Made by a program: the position numbers and the translations under genes
Assembly (NCBI GenBank): GCA_002345205.1
Contig: DDVI01000085.1
Coordinates: forward strand, 1-18,411
Length of the DNA stretch: 18,411 nucleotides
Reading direction: 5' to 3'
Source: Bdellovibrionaceae bacterium UBA2316
GTDB taxonomy: Bacteria > Bdellovibrionota > Bdellovibrionia > Bdellovibrionales > Bdellovibrionaceae
Part shown: piece after piece, positions 1-8,061 of the stretch
Position numbering within the stretch: the stretch's first letter is position 1
How the letters are laid out: every line of letters begins with the position of its first letter
The notes under the pieces: generated by a model
The model's input: only the letters and a program-made list of their open reading frames with translations
What the model was told of the DNA's origin: nothing
Databases searched by the model: none

Positions 1-815
1 CGAATAGTCACGAAAGAGGTCTAGTGTATGCTGGCCATCAGAATACAACGGTAATTACAGCATCGGGTGATTTAAGAACAACTCGAGGCTACCTGGGGCA
101 AAACAACCCAGTTGAAGTTCTTTACGGCGTAGGTGATATAGCATTTGGCGGATCCGTATCTACAGTAGATAATAAAAAATCGGGAACTAAGGAAACAACT
201 CTAATCGGTAAATGGGGTATGATCAGCAATGATGTGTACCTATTTGCGCATGTGTCTTTAATGTCGTCTGCTGAAATCACGGCCGGTAGTAAAAAAATTA
301 ACGCGGCTCCCGGTATCCTAGTTGGTGGGGCTAAAGAAAACACAAACTACCGTTATTTTGGTTCGATCGTTTATGGTAATTACAAAGACGAAGCGGGAAA
401 TGTATCGACAACAATTAAAGATCTAGATATCAAGCTGGGCATTGAAGACCGTTCGATGAGAAAAGCAGATGCGGATATTTATTTTGGCACTCGTTTGGAA
501 TTCTCTGAACGTGATGTCGAAGGTAAGAAAATTTCTAAATCTCAGTTGCCAATCTTCATCGGCATTGAAACGCCAGTGGCTTCATGGGTGACATTCCGTG
601 GTTCAGTGTCTCAGAATCTTTTAATAGGTAATACTAAAGATGAAACGGGTACATCAACGGATGCGGATGGTATCACTTCAAACACGACAGCATCGGCGGG
701 CCTTGGCTTTAAGTATAATAACTTAACTCTTGATGGCGTATTAACTGCGGGGACAAGCGGCGATATCAACGGTAATCAGTTTTTATCACAAGCATCTGTA
801 ACCTATAACTTCTAA
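1..815 (+). CDS. Outer-membrane beta-barrel protein, 3' part
   Basis: The reading frame is open to the left edge (first full codon at 3), so the gene begins outside the window; an internal GTG at 24 is not a convincing start. The visible ~270 residues consist of short alternating polar/hydrophobic segments separated by Gly/Asn/Asp/Thr-rich turns, and the chain ends in Tyr-Asn-Phe. A C-terminal aromatic residue on a final amphipathic strand is the usual insertion signal of outer-membrane barrels. No cysteine or enzymatic motif is seen. The stop is followed after 8 nt by the start of a lipoprotein gene, so the two are probably co-transcribed. A porin or transporter role is only inferred; the specific family was not recognised. 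Confidence 0.7.
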   Translation, partial: NSHERGLVYAGHQNTTVITASGDLRTTRGYLGQNNPVEVLYGVGDIAFGGSVSTVDNKKSGTKETTLIGKWGMISNDVYLFAHVSLMSSAEITAGSKKINAAPGILVGGAKENTNYRYFGSIVYGNYKDEAGNVSTTIKDLDIKLGIEDRSMRKADADIYFGTRLEFSERDVEGKKISKSQLPIFIGIETPVASWVTFRGSVSQNLLIGNTKDETGTSTDADGITSNTTASAGLGFKYNNLTLDGVLTAGTSGDINGNQFLSQASVTYNF

Positions 816-823
816 GGTGAACT

Positions 824-1723
824 ATGAGACTACAAACTGTTCTACACGGTTTTCTAGCTTTGTCGTGTTTGAGTGTCTTAAGCTGCGGTGGCGACGGTCG
901 TAAACCATTAGATAGTACGTCCTCTAAACTCGTACTATCGCAATTGAAAACTCAATTTGCAGCCATTCCTAAATCCAACACGACGCCAACTTTGGTGTCG
1001 GGTTTGTCGGGAGTGTCCGCAAGTGCACTGAGCACACAGGCAACCTCATGCTATTCGGTGAATCCAAATCCAGCAACGGACGCGGATAGTGATGGAATCG
1101 CAGCGATTAAAACATACACGATCGATTGTATAAATGAATCGATGGGTGGCGTAACAGTTACTCAAAAAGGTGTAATTACATACCGCGATCTAGATGAATC
1201 CGTAAAAGGTGTGTATGGCGGCATGCGCGGCGATTTTTCTTTGCCACTCTTTAAGGTTGTCGATCCTTCGACGGGTTTTACATTTAATTTTACTCACACT
1301 GGTTTTTGGGAATACAAAAATGTGGCGGGTAAATTGGTATCAAGTTCCGAATACACCGGTGGTTTAAGCGGGGAGGAGCGTGGTTTAAAATTGGACTATA
1401 GCTACACTCAAAAATGGAGCTATGTCATGACTCCGGATAGTTCTGCAAAGGCCTTTGATAAAGGTAAAATGGAAATGTCGGGGTCATTTGGAATGACGGG
1501 TGATTTTGTAATTGAGGTCGATAGTAAATATCAACAGTACAACGGAACATGGCTAATTGATTTCACCACAAAAGATTTAACGTACGACAGTACCTGTTCG
1601 CTATGGTATAAGTCGGGATCTATTGTGATTTCTGATTCTGCTAACACGCTAGAAATTGTATATGCGTGTACAACATCCAAATTGTACGTGAACGGTGCGG
1701 AATCTAATTGGTGGACACCGTAA
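824..1723 (+). CDS. Predicted lipoprotein of unknown function
   Basis: 299 residues. The N-terminus has a basic residue, a hydrophobic stretch and a lipobox-like Val-Leu-Ser-Cys with the lipidated Cys at 21, followed by Gly-Gly-Asp, which points to a signal peptidase II substrate anchored in the outer or inner membrane. The mature part is rich in Ser, Thr, Tyr and Gly with alternating beta-like segments and a few cysteines (around 76, 101 and near the C-terminus). No known domain was recognised. An SD-like AAGGTGA sits just before the ATG and overlaps the stop of the barrel gene, so translation may be coupled and the two products may act together at the cell surface. The function is unknown. 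Confidence 0.75.
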   Translation: MRLQTVLHGFLALSCLSVLSCGGDGRKPLDSTSSKLVLSQLKTQFAAIPKSNTTPTLVSGLSGVSASALSTQATSCYSVNPNPATDADSDGIAAIKTYTIDCINESMGGVTVTQKGVITYRDLDESVKGVYGGMRGDFSLPLFKVVDPSTGFTFNFTHTGFWEYKNVAGKLVSSSEYTGGLSGEERGLKLDYSYTQKWSYVMTPDSSAKAFDKGKMEMSGSFGMTGDFVIEVDSKYQQYNGTWLIDFTTKDLTYDSTCSLWYKSGSIVISDSANTLEIVYACTTSKLYVNGAESNWWTP

Positions 1724-1808
1724 GTTTTACCGACTGATTTTCATACACTGGTTGGGACTCTAAACTCATACTATGACCATCTCTGGGATTTTTTCTGGGG
1801 ATGGTATC

Positions 1809-2834
1809 ATGGTTCGGGGTTTATTTTTCTGTTTGTTATTTTTATTTTCCAGCGCGCGGGGGGCTGAGACTATCGCGATATCAGCCGTTGGCGATATCAT
1901 GATGGGTACAACGTATCCTAGTAATGCTTTGCCAGCTAACGATGGCAAGGGATTATTTGATCCTGCATTGCCATGGTTAAAAGCCGCGCATATCCGTTTT
2001 GGTAATTTTGAAGGAACTTTTTTTGATGGGCCTCCACAAAAAGATGGTAAGTCAGCAGGTCCAAATCGTTTCGCGTTTAGAACCCCGACGCGTATGGTTT
2101 CTGTATTAAAGGATGCCGGATTTAACGTGATGAGCTTAGCAAATAATCACGTGAAAGATTTTGGTGCTGCCGGAATAAAATCGACGAAAGAAACTCTAGC
2201 CAAAGCTGGCATTCAATACTCGAGTAAGGCGGGTGAAGTAGCGCGTTTCAAGGTACGCGAAACGGATATAGCGCTGATCGCTGCTGATTTCTATAAAGCA
2301 CCCCGAAGCATAGTTGAGTACGCGGATACTATTTCTGAAATTAAAAACTTAAAAGGCAACAATGAACTTGTAATTGTTTCAGCTCACGCTGGTCGTGAAG
2401 GGGGCGGCGCAGAGTATATTCGCCGAGGTATGGAACTATTCTTGGGAGAAAAACGGGGTGATTCAATCGAGTTTGCTCACGAAGCGATTGATGCCGGAGC
2501 CGATGTTATTATTATGCATGGTCCTCACGTACCACGTGGGCTTGAACTCTATAAAAATCGAATCATCGTATATAGTTTGGGAAACTTCATGACAGGAAAA
2601 GGTATTTCACTAGCGGGATATGCGGCACTGGCGCCGTTGATTCGCATTGAAATTCATCCTGATGGCGCGTTTGCGTCTGGGCAGATAGTTCCGTTTATCC
2701 AACAGCGCGATCCACAGAGGATCGAAGTCGACCACACTCGTCGCGGAATAATGTTCATCAGAAAGCTTTCGTCGAAAGAATTTCCAGATTCAAATTTGGA
2801 AATAGAAGACGATGGTAAATTAGCCATTAAATAG
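1809..2834 (+). CDS. Exported CapA/PgsA-family protein (metallophosphatase-like fold)
   Basis: 341 residues from the ATG at 1809. This start is preferred over the in-frame ATG at 1773 because a GGGG-containing SD lies about 7 nt upstream and the N-terminus then becomes a clean signal peptide (Val-Arg, a Leu/Phe core, Ala-Arg-Gly near residue 18). CapA-family motifs are in order: Gly-Asp-Ile-Met (28-31), Asn-Phe-Glu-Gly (67-70), Ala-Asn-Asn-His (111-114), an Ala-His-Ala-Gly block (192-195), His-Gly-Pro-His (237-240) and Leu-Gly-Asn-Phe (257-260). The family (PF09587) resembles calcineurin-type metallophosphatases and includes poly-gamma-glutamate capsule proteins. No capB or capC lies nearby, so a role in PGA synthesis is not supported; an envelope-associated hydrolase is the safer reading. 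The stop codon directly abuts the stop of the convergent soxR. Confidence 0.85.
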   Translation: MVRGLFFCLLFLFSSARGAETIAISAVGDIMMGTTYPSNALPANDGKGLFDPALPWLKAAHIRFGNFEGTFFDGPPQKDGKSAGPNRFAFRTPTRMVSVLKDAGFNVMSLANNHVKDFGAAGIKSTKETLAKAGIQYSSKAGEVARFKVRETDIALIAADFYKAPRSIVEYADTISEIKNLKGNNELVIVSAHAGREGGGAEYIRRGMELFLGEKRGDSIEFAHEAIDAGADVIIMHGPHVPRGLELYKNRIIVYSLGNFMTGKGISLAGYAALAPLIRIEIHPDGAFASGQIVPFIQQRDPQRIEVDHTRRGIMFIRKLSSKEFPDSNLEIEDDGKLAIK

Positions 2835-3296
2835 TTATTCTAATAATTGGGGGCCCGAGCCTTGCTTAGCTAATTGATCCTGAGGATTGCGAAGAGGGCA
2901 GTCCTTCAAGGATAAACATCCGCACCCAATACAGGATGTCAGTTGATCGCGTAGTTTAATTAAGTGCTCGATACGATCATCTAGCCTTTTCTTCCATTTC
3001 GAAGACATTGCTTTCCATTCTATTGATGTTGCCTGGTGATCGGGTGGTAATTCTTTAAATGCCGCTTTGATTTCACTAAGTGAAACTCCCAAGTACTGTG
3101 CGACTTTGATGAGTGATACGCGCCTTAGGATGTCGCGGTGGTAACGTCGCTGATTGCCTTCGGTGCGGTGACTCCCAATTAAGCCCTTGGCTTCGTAAAA
3201 ATGCAGTGCCGACACCGCAATCCCAGAGCGTTTTGATACTTCGCCTACCGTTAAATCTGATTTAAACAAATCAGTCGGTCTTTTTATTTTATCCAT
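2835..3296 (-). CDS. soxR: Redox-sensing MerR-family regulator SoxR
   Basis: 153 residues, the normal SoxR length. An N-terminal MerR winged helix-turn-helix (about 15-82) contains the typical Val-Gly-Glu-Val-Ser-Lys-Arg-Ser-Gly and Tyr-Glu-Ala-Lys-Gly-Leu-Ile segments. A dimerisation helix (about 90-120) follows. The cluster loop carries Cys122, Cys125, Cys127 and Cys133 in the CX2CXCX5C spacing that defines the [2Fe-2S] site of SoxR, followed by Pro-Leu-Arg-Asn-Pro. In this family, oxidation of the cluster by redox-cycling compounds or superoxide switches the bound promoter on. A close match to the soxS operator lies 4-21 nt upstream of the start codon, which suggests autoregulation. No soxS is present; in non-enteric bacteria SoxR usually controls redox and efflux genes directly. 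Confidence 0.93.
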   Translation of the reverse strand: MDKIKRPTDLFKSDLTVGEVSKRSGIAVSALHFYEAKGLIGSHRTEGNQRRYHRDILRRVSLIKVAQYLGVSLSEIKAAFKELPPDHQATSIEWKAMSSKWKKRLDDRIEHLIKLRDQLTSCIGCGCLSLKDCPLRNPQDQLAKQGSGPQLLE

Positions 3297-3299
3297 TGA

Positions 3300-3317
3300 C
3301 CTAAAGTTAACTTGAGG
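3300..3317. promoter_or_regulatory. SoxR box (operator)
   Basis: CCTAAAGTTAACTTGAGG is an 18-bp dyad that differs at one position (A for C at position 4) from the classical perfect palindrome of the E. coli soxS promoter. It lies three bases 5' of the soxR start codon. On the - strand TTGATT (3333-3328), a 17-bp gap and TTAACT (3310-3305) could be the soxR promoter with the box over the -10, consistent with self-repression. On the + strand a good -35 (TTGACC, 3296-3301) has the 19-bp MerR-type spacing, but to a poor -10 (CGGAGT), and no gene follows on that strand. Confidence 0.8.
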
Positions 3318-3373
3318 TTGCGGAGTTAATCAAGACGAAAAATGATGAACGCAGATCTAGCCGCCACGTGGGG

Positions 3374-6300
3374 CTAAATTTCAATTAAGCGTTCAAAGTC
3401 GTCTTTAGATAGTGAACGGGGACCCGAGTTGTGCGCAGCGGCTGCACCCGTGGCCTGTTCCTCATCCGTAAACAAAGATTGGAATTTTTGATCTTTGCGA
3501 TCTTTTAAAATCTCGATTTTTTCTTCGAGTGATTCATGCATGATGTATTTGAAAACTTGTACGGCCTTCGTTTGCCCCATGCGATGGGCACGGTCAGTGG
3601 CTTGGTTCTCGACAGCTGGGTTCCACCACGGTTCGACGTGGAAGACGTAACTGGCTTTCGTCAAGTTCAGGCCCACGCCGCCGGTTTTAAGAGTCATTAA
3701 TAATACGCAGGCGTCTGGGGAGTTCGTAAATTCAGCGATAACCTTTTGCCGTTTACTTGCGCTAATGCCGCCATGGATAACTCGAACAGGTATGCTGGCG
3801 TTGATCAGCAGCTTTTCAGTATGTTCCAAAGTTTGTAGGAACTGGGTGAATACTAAAACACTTTCGCCGGCTTCAATAATTTCCTTAACGGAATCTACTA
3901 AAGTTTCAAGCTTCGGTGGCACTTTATCGTATTTTACATCTGGCAATGAGGCTGGATCTGAACACACCTGGCGAAGTCGCAAAAGGGCGGTAAACATTTC
4001 CAGCTGAACTTCGGCCACGCCTTGAACCGCCATGACTTCGTGAATACGACGATTGAATGATAAAGCCACATTACGATAGATTTCTTTCTGTTGTTCTTCA
4101 AATGCGATTTTCACCACCGTTTCTTGTTTCGGTGGCAATTGATCTAGGATTTCTTTTTTAGCCCGTCGTAAGATCAGCGGTTTGATTTTTAATTTCAAGT
4201 TTTGTACTAATTCATAATCGATAACGGGACTATTTACGTACCCACGACGGAAATCGTCTAGTGGACCAAGACTGCCGGGAACTAGCAAATCAATCAGGGA
4301 ATAGAACTCGCCGTAGTGGTTTTCCATGGGTGTTCCCGTCAGGGCGATTTTGAACTTAGTCTTTAGTGAACGTGCGACTGATGTTCGTTTGGAATTAATG
4401 TTTTTTAAGTTTTGGGCTTCGTCGAAAATAATCACATTCCAAGGATGACGACTAACGGCTTCGCTATGTTCCAGCATTAATCCATAGGTAATCAAAACGA
4501 GTTTGGTTTTGTTTTGGGAAACTAAGTCAGCAATTTTTTCGCGTGAATCGTTCGAGTAGATCGCTACGGGAATTTCCGGTGTGAATTTTTCTATTTCGTT
4601 ACGCCAGTTAAAAACAAGCGATGACGGAACTACCACTAGAACAGGTCCCATATCGTCTTTGATTCTTAGGCATTCCAAGAAAGTCAGTGCCTGCAAGGTC
4701 TTTCCAAGGCCCATATCATCCGCAAGTAGGGCCCCTAAGCGCAATCGATACAAATCATTTAACCATTGTACGCCGGTTTGTTGATAGGGCTTAAGGTCAG
4801 CCTTTACTGTTTTTGGTATTTCTAGCGTTTTCGTGGTTTCACCTAAGTGATCGTAAAATTCACACAGCGAACTCCAGCCCGAATCACCTTGAAAGGGAAC
4901 TCCCGCTTTACGTAGAGCCAGCAGAAACAAAGTTTGGCTGCGAGGCAATTGATAATAAGTATCGCGGCCTCGTCGTGAGGATTCGACTTTGCTTTGCTGG
5001 AGTTTACGCCAGAATTCTTCTAACAATCGAAGCGAGGGTATTTGTTTTTGCGGAACCAAGTATAATTTATTATCGTATTCGATCACGCCGCCAGAACCTA
5101 AACGCAGAATATTGCTGGGATCAATCTCTTGTCCTCGCAAGAAAAATTTAGGACTTAGCTCAAACCAATTGATCTGAGCCTGGTCGTGCCGCGTATTTAA
5201 ACCAAAACCGATTTTTAATTCCGTGTCCGCAAGTTCGTTAATAGGCTGTTGGTTTAAGAAAAGTTTAAAACCAAACGGAACTAGACTCTGAGTTATTTCC
5301 AGTGCGCCACCCAACGATGTTTCTGAGAAATAGAAATTGGCTTTAGCAACGGCGACTTCGGAATCAAAATCACCAGTACTGACTCGGCTTAAAAACGGAA
5401 CACGTGTTTTCTTAAACATTCCGCCTTGGGTAGTCAGTGCCAAACGTTTCAACATTTCGTAAATTAGTCGTAGTTCGCGTTCAAAGATACCGTCCATTAT
5501 GACTTCGCCAGTTTCAGAGTAGAATGATTCCGGCTGTTTGATGTCCGCTAATAGCTGCGTTACAAACTGATCGTAGCACGCTAGGACTGGCCGCGAGACT
5601 AAATCAGATAGCGTTGCGGTTTCTGAAATGGCGAGGTCAGTTGATTGATCGTTCTGCCTAATAAGAAGTAATTTTACTTTTTCGTCGACAGACTGGAAAA
5701 CCGCATCTGCTGCCACTGGGGTTCCATCCATTCGTGTTCCTTCAAAATAAGCCGTCAGAGTTTCTAAGACGACGTATTGAAATATGCCTAGGTGTTTGAT
5801 CAGGGCTAGATCCCAATCCCGATGAAACACGTCTTGACTGGCGATATCGCGCGCTTGGCTTTGTGTGGCGTACGTCAATCCTTGAGACAAACACATCAGA
5901 TAGTGAGCCGCTAATGGTGACCAGCCGGGACGAGTGATGTTTTTCTGACCCGGAACGCGCGCCTCATGCTGAATGGTAAAGTTCCCGTTGTCGTTAAAAT
6001 GAATTTCGGTCAGGCTTTTGTGCGCCTCAATGGATTGGGAATCGCCTGTGATTTTCACGGGAAGAGAGCGACTTCGTAAATAAGTGATAATGTCTTTTGC
6101 CTTAGTTTCTGACTTAAGCTCAAACGCCGGCATTCCATTACTTGTATCCAGTATCAGGGTATCCGCAATAAAAGATAGTCGTTCCTGAAGTTGACTCCAT
6201 TCTGTTTTCCAGGGATGAGCAACAATGACGGCGCATTCGGGTTCAAATGCAAACGAATCGTAAAAATAGAAACGACGATTACGATGGGAAACTAATTTGA

Positions 6301-6925
6301 ATTCAGCTTTAAAACCGTTCCGGTCATCAAATTCAATTCGCCAATCTAATTCATGACCAGGCTCAAATTCGATACTCTGAATTGGTAAGCTCTTTGTCGA
6401 TTGACTATGTGTTTGCATATATAGCGAAAGTCGCTTTTGCCTATGCGCCAAGATAATTCGATTCAGCAACGATTGCATGATGTCTTCTGTTGGTCGGACT
6501 TCAGCGCCCACAAATGTTTGAGTCAATGGCCATGGCTTAAGTGAAACGCTATTATGATGCCAATGTGAAGGTTTGAGCTGAGGTAAAAATTCTTCCGGCA
6601 CATATTTGTGAATAGATAATCGCAGAATTTCTTTCGCCGTGACCTGAGCGCCATTACTAAAGTTATAACGTATCATTTCTGCCATTCGGTATAGCTGATT
6701 GATGATCATAAATTCATATTTAGAATACGCCGAGAGTTTGCGAACAAAAACTTCCGGCATAAAATTTAAATGCGATGCTGGTACCTCGATGTTTTTTGAA
6801 GGACCAATGAGTTTATAACTAAGCGGTGCGACCGGAAGTAAACTAGATACACTCGCGCCTCTAAGCAACGCGGGCTCATCAAGAACTAAGCTAATGGATT
6901 GAAGCTCAATAGGCGCACTCGACAT
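3374..6925 (-). CDS. SNF2-family DNA-dependent ATPase/helicase-like protein
   Basis: 1183 residues. The C-terminal half is a complete Swi2/Snf2 motor: Walker A Asp-Asp-Met-Gly-Leu-Gly-Lys-Thr near residue 735, Walker B Asp-Glu-Ala-Gln near 832, motif III Leu-Thr-Gly-Thr-Pro-Met-Glu-Asn near 858, motif V Thr-Gly-Gly-Val-Gly-Leu-Asn near 1078 and motif VI with Gln-Ala-x-Asp-Arg-Ala-His-Arg-Met-Gly-Gln near 1108. The family translocates on double-stranded DNA using ATP; bacterial members are linked to transcription recycling, repair or defence. The N-terminal ~650 residues have no domain I recognise, and no SWIM-type CxC...CxH zinc finger is visible. The start is 27 nt after the stop of the upstream cupin gene and has no good SD (a GGAG is about 18 nt away). 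Read-through from the biosynthetic operon is possible, but a functional link is not implied. Confidence 0.92.
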   Translation of the reverse strand: MSSAPIELQSISLVLDEPALLRGASVSSLLPVAPLSYKLIGPSKNIEVPASHLNFMPEVFVRKLSAYSKYEFMIINQLYRMAEMIRYNFSNGAQVTAKEILRLSIHKYVPEEFLPQLKPSHWHHNSVSLKPWPLTQTFVGAEVRPTEDIMQSLLNRIILAHRQKRLSLYMQTHSQSTKSLPIQSIEFEPGHELDWRIEFDDRNGFKAEFKLVSHRNRRFYFYDSFAFEPECAVIVAHPWKTEWSQLQERLSFIADTLILDTSNGMPAFELKSETKAKDIITYLRSRSLPVKITGDSQSIEAHKSLTEIHFNDNGNFTIQHEARVPGQKNITRPGWSPLAAHYLMCLSQGLTYATQSQARDIASQDVFHRDWDLALIKHLGIFQYVVLETLTAYFEGTRMDGTPVAADAVFQSVDEKVKLLLIRQNDQSTDLAISETATLSDLVSRPVLACYDQFVTQLLADIKQPESFYSETGEVIMDGIFERELRLIYEMLKRLALTTQGGMFKKTRVPFLSRVSTGDFDSEVAVAKANFYFSETSLGGALEITQSLVPFGFKLFLNQQPINELADTELKIGFGLNTRHDQAQINWFELSPKFFLRGQEIDPSNILRLGSGGVIEYDNKLYLVPQKQIPSLRLLEEFWRKLQQSKVESSRRGRDTYYQLPRSQTLFLLALRKAGVPFQGDSGWSSLCEFYDHLGETTKTLEIPKTVKADLKPYQQTGVQWLNDLYRLRLGALLADDMGLGKTLQALTFLECLRIKDDMGPVLVVVPSSLVFNWRNEIEKFTPEIPVAIYSNDSREKIADLVSQNKTKLVLITYGLMLEHSEAVSRHPWNVIIFDEAQNLKNINSKRTSVARSLKTKFKIALTGTPMENHYGEFYSLIDLLVPGSLGPLDDFRRGYVNSPVIDYELVQNLKLKIKPLILRRAKKEILDQLPPKQETVVKIAFEEQQKEIYRNVALSFNRRIHEVMAVQGVAEVQLEMFTALLRLRQVCSDPASLPDVKYDKVPPKLETLVDSVKEIIEAGESVLVFTQFLQTLEHTEKLLINASIPVRVIHGGISASKRQKVIAEFTNSPDACVLLMTLKTGGVGLNLTKASYVFHVEPWWNPAVENQATDRAHRMGQTKAVQVFKYIMHESLEEKIEILKDRKDQKFQSLFTDEEQATGAAAAHNSGPRSLSKDDFERLIEI

Positions 6926-6952
6926 AACGAGCGATTTTAAGCTGATCTCCGT

Positions 6953-7279
6953 TTAGCGGTCAATGATAGTGAATACCTTTTTAAGTCGCCACGGAATGTG
7001 CCACCGCCAGCGCGAACCCGCTTCAAAAAGCAGCATCATGCCGGGCTTCAGCTCAAAGCGTTCCTGAGTGATCATGTTTTCTATTTCGGCGCGGCCTTCT
7101 AGAATATACACCGTTTCAGACCATTGAAAATCTAGATTCAGTACACCCGGGCCGCTTTCCCAAACGCCAATTTGGATATCGCCGCTGTCAGTCTGGGCCC
7201 AAATACCTAAATGTTGGATGGGTTCATTCAGCGTTCCAAAATTAAAGGGCTTCATTTTTATTTCTTGAACGGTGTTCAT
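6953..7279 (-). CDS. Small cupin protein (DUF861/cupin_3-like)
   Basis: 108 residues forming a single cupin barrel. Gly-Val-Trp-Glu-Ser-Gly-Pro-Gly (38-45), then Glu55, Tyr-Ile-Leu-Glu-Gly (58-62), Lys-Pro-Gly (78-80) and Arg-Trp-Arg-Trp (90-93) match the DUF861 pattern (GVWE...YILEG...PxG...GxW). The first-motif His-x-His is absent, as is common in this subgroup, so metal binding is doubtful. The start ATG overlaps the methyltransferase stop by 4 nt (ATGA) and has GGAGG six bases upstream, so it is translationally coupled. As the last gene of the hydrazine-type operon it may act in tailoring, isomerisation or binding of the product; this is inferred from position only. Confidence 0.8.
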   Translation of the reverse strand: MNTVQEIKMKPFNFGTLNEPIQHLGIWAQTDSGDIQIGVWESGPGVLNLDFQWSETVYILEGRAEIENMITQERFELKPGMMLLFEAGSRWRWHIPWRLKKVFTIIDR

Positions 7280-8061
7280 GCTTTGCCTCCGCTCACTACA
7301 AACCAGAAGTGGTAAAAACTAGCATTTGGGTTTTGCGACAGTGTGTACAGATCATTGATAGCTAGGTGTCCGCTCGCGCGATCTTTAGGGTCAAGATATA
7401 TGTTCAAACTCGGCATCAATGTTCTGACTAAAAATTCAATATCCGGTCCCGCACCAAGAATAGTTTGAACCTCGGTCGTGACGTTTGAAAACCCAGAGTG
7501 TTTTAAATAGGTCGCTAATTTTCTGCCAACGTTAGGATCACCGCCTAGGCGACGTTGACCATCTTGAACTTTATTCCAAAAACTGGCGAATGAAGCAGGT
7601 GCGGGTTCAAAAAACATGCAATCACGATCAGCATCCTCTATCAACAATCGACCGCCGGGTTTTAACACTCGCTTAAGGCTGGCGATCGCCTTCAAAGGAT
7701 CTGTTAGGTGCATGAACACAAGTCGTGCGTATACAAAATTAAAATGTTCGTCAGGAAAAGGTAATTCATACAGATCGGCCTGCTCAAAACTTAAATTCGT
7801 ATGGTGAGGCGTGTTGATGAGTAACTCATTGCTGCGATCAATGGCCGTGACATGTGTATTTGGAAAATGTTCGGCCATTAAGCGTGCGCGAATGCCTTGT
7901 GCCGTTCCGACTTCAAGCGCGCGGCCTTGTTCTGGAAAGCCGTGGCGTTTAAGTAAATCTGTAAAGCCATCTAGCCTCATCTGTGCGCGTTCGGCCAGCA
8001 TGTTTGCTTCATGGCTTCGACCTTCTAGTAATTCAAATTGATAGGATCCTGTTGCCGTCAT
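7276..8061 (-). CDS. Class I SAM-dependent methyltransferase
   Basis: 261 residues with a Rossmann-type methyltransferase core. Motif I Leu-Glu-Val-Gly-Thr-Ala-Gln-Gly (49-56), the acidic residue after strand 2 (Asp75), Gln-Ala-Asp (94-96) for adenine contact, the motif around Leu-Thr-Asp-Pro (119-122) and Leu-Lys-Pro-Gly-Gly-Arg-Leu-Leu-Ile (133-141) occur in order. This is the Methyltransf_11/25-type arrangement common in small-molecule methylation. ATGA overlaps on both sides (with the acyltransferase and with the cupin) and an AGGA SD place it firmly in the operon. A role in N- or O-methylation of the hydrazine product or an intermediate is inferred; the substrate cannot be read from the sequence. 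Confidence 0.88.
   Translation of the reverse strand: MTATGSYQFELLEGRSHEANMLAERAQMRLDGFTDLLKRHGFPEQGRALEVGTAQGIRARLMAEHFPNTHVTAIDRSNELLINTPHHTNLSFEQADLYELPFPDEHFNFVYARLVFMHLTDPLKAIASLKRVLKPGGRLLIEDADRDCMFFEPAPASFASFWNKVQDGQRRLGGDPNVGRKLATYLKHSGFSNVTTEVQTILGAGPDIEFLVRTLMPSLNIYLDPKDRASGHLAINDLYTLSQNPNASFYHFWFVVSGGKA

Noticed and set aside
3358..3375. GC-rich hairpin AGCC-CCAC/GTGG-GGCT at the SNF2 gene stop as a terminator
   Set aside because: No U-tract on either strand, the centre leaves no proper loop, and it overlaps the stop codon; not called.
3342..3377. A tiny + strand frame after the SoxR box (ATG at 3342, 11 codons)
   Set aside because: No SD at useful distance, poor -10 element and too short to support; it ends at the stop region of the opposite gene.
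4813..5177. Overlapping + strand frames inside the SNF2 gene and similar frames inside other genes
   Set aside because: They are antisense to genes with clear conserved motifs, have no SD and no recognisable protein features.
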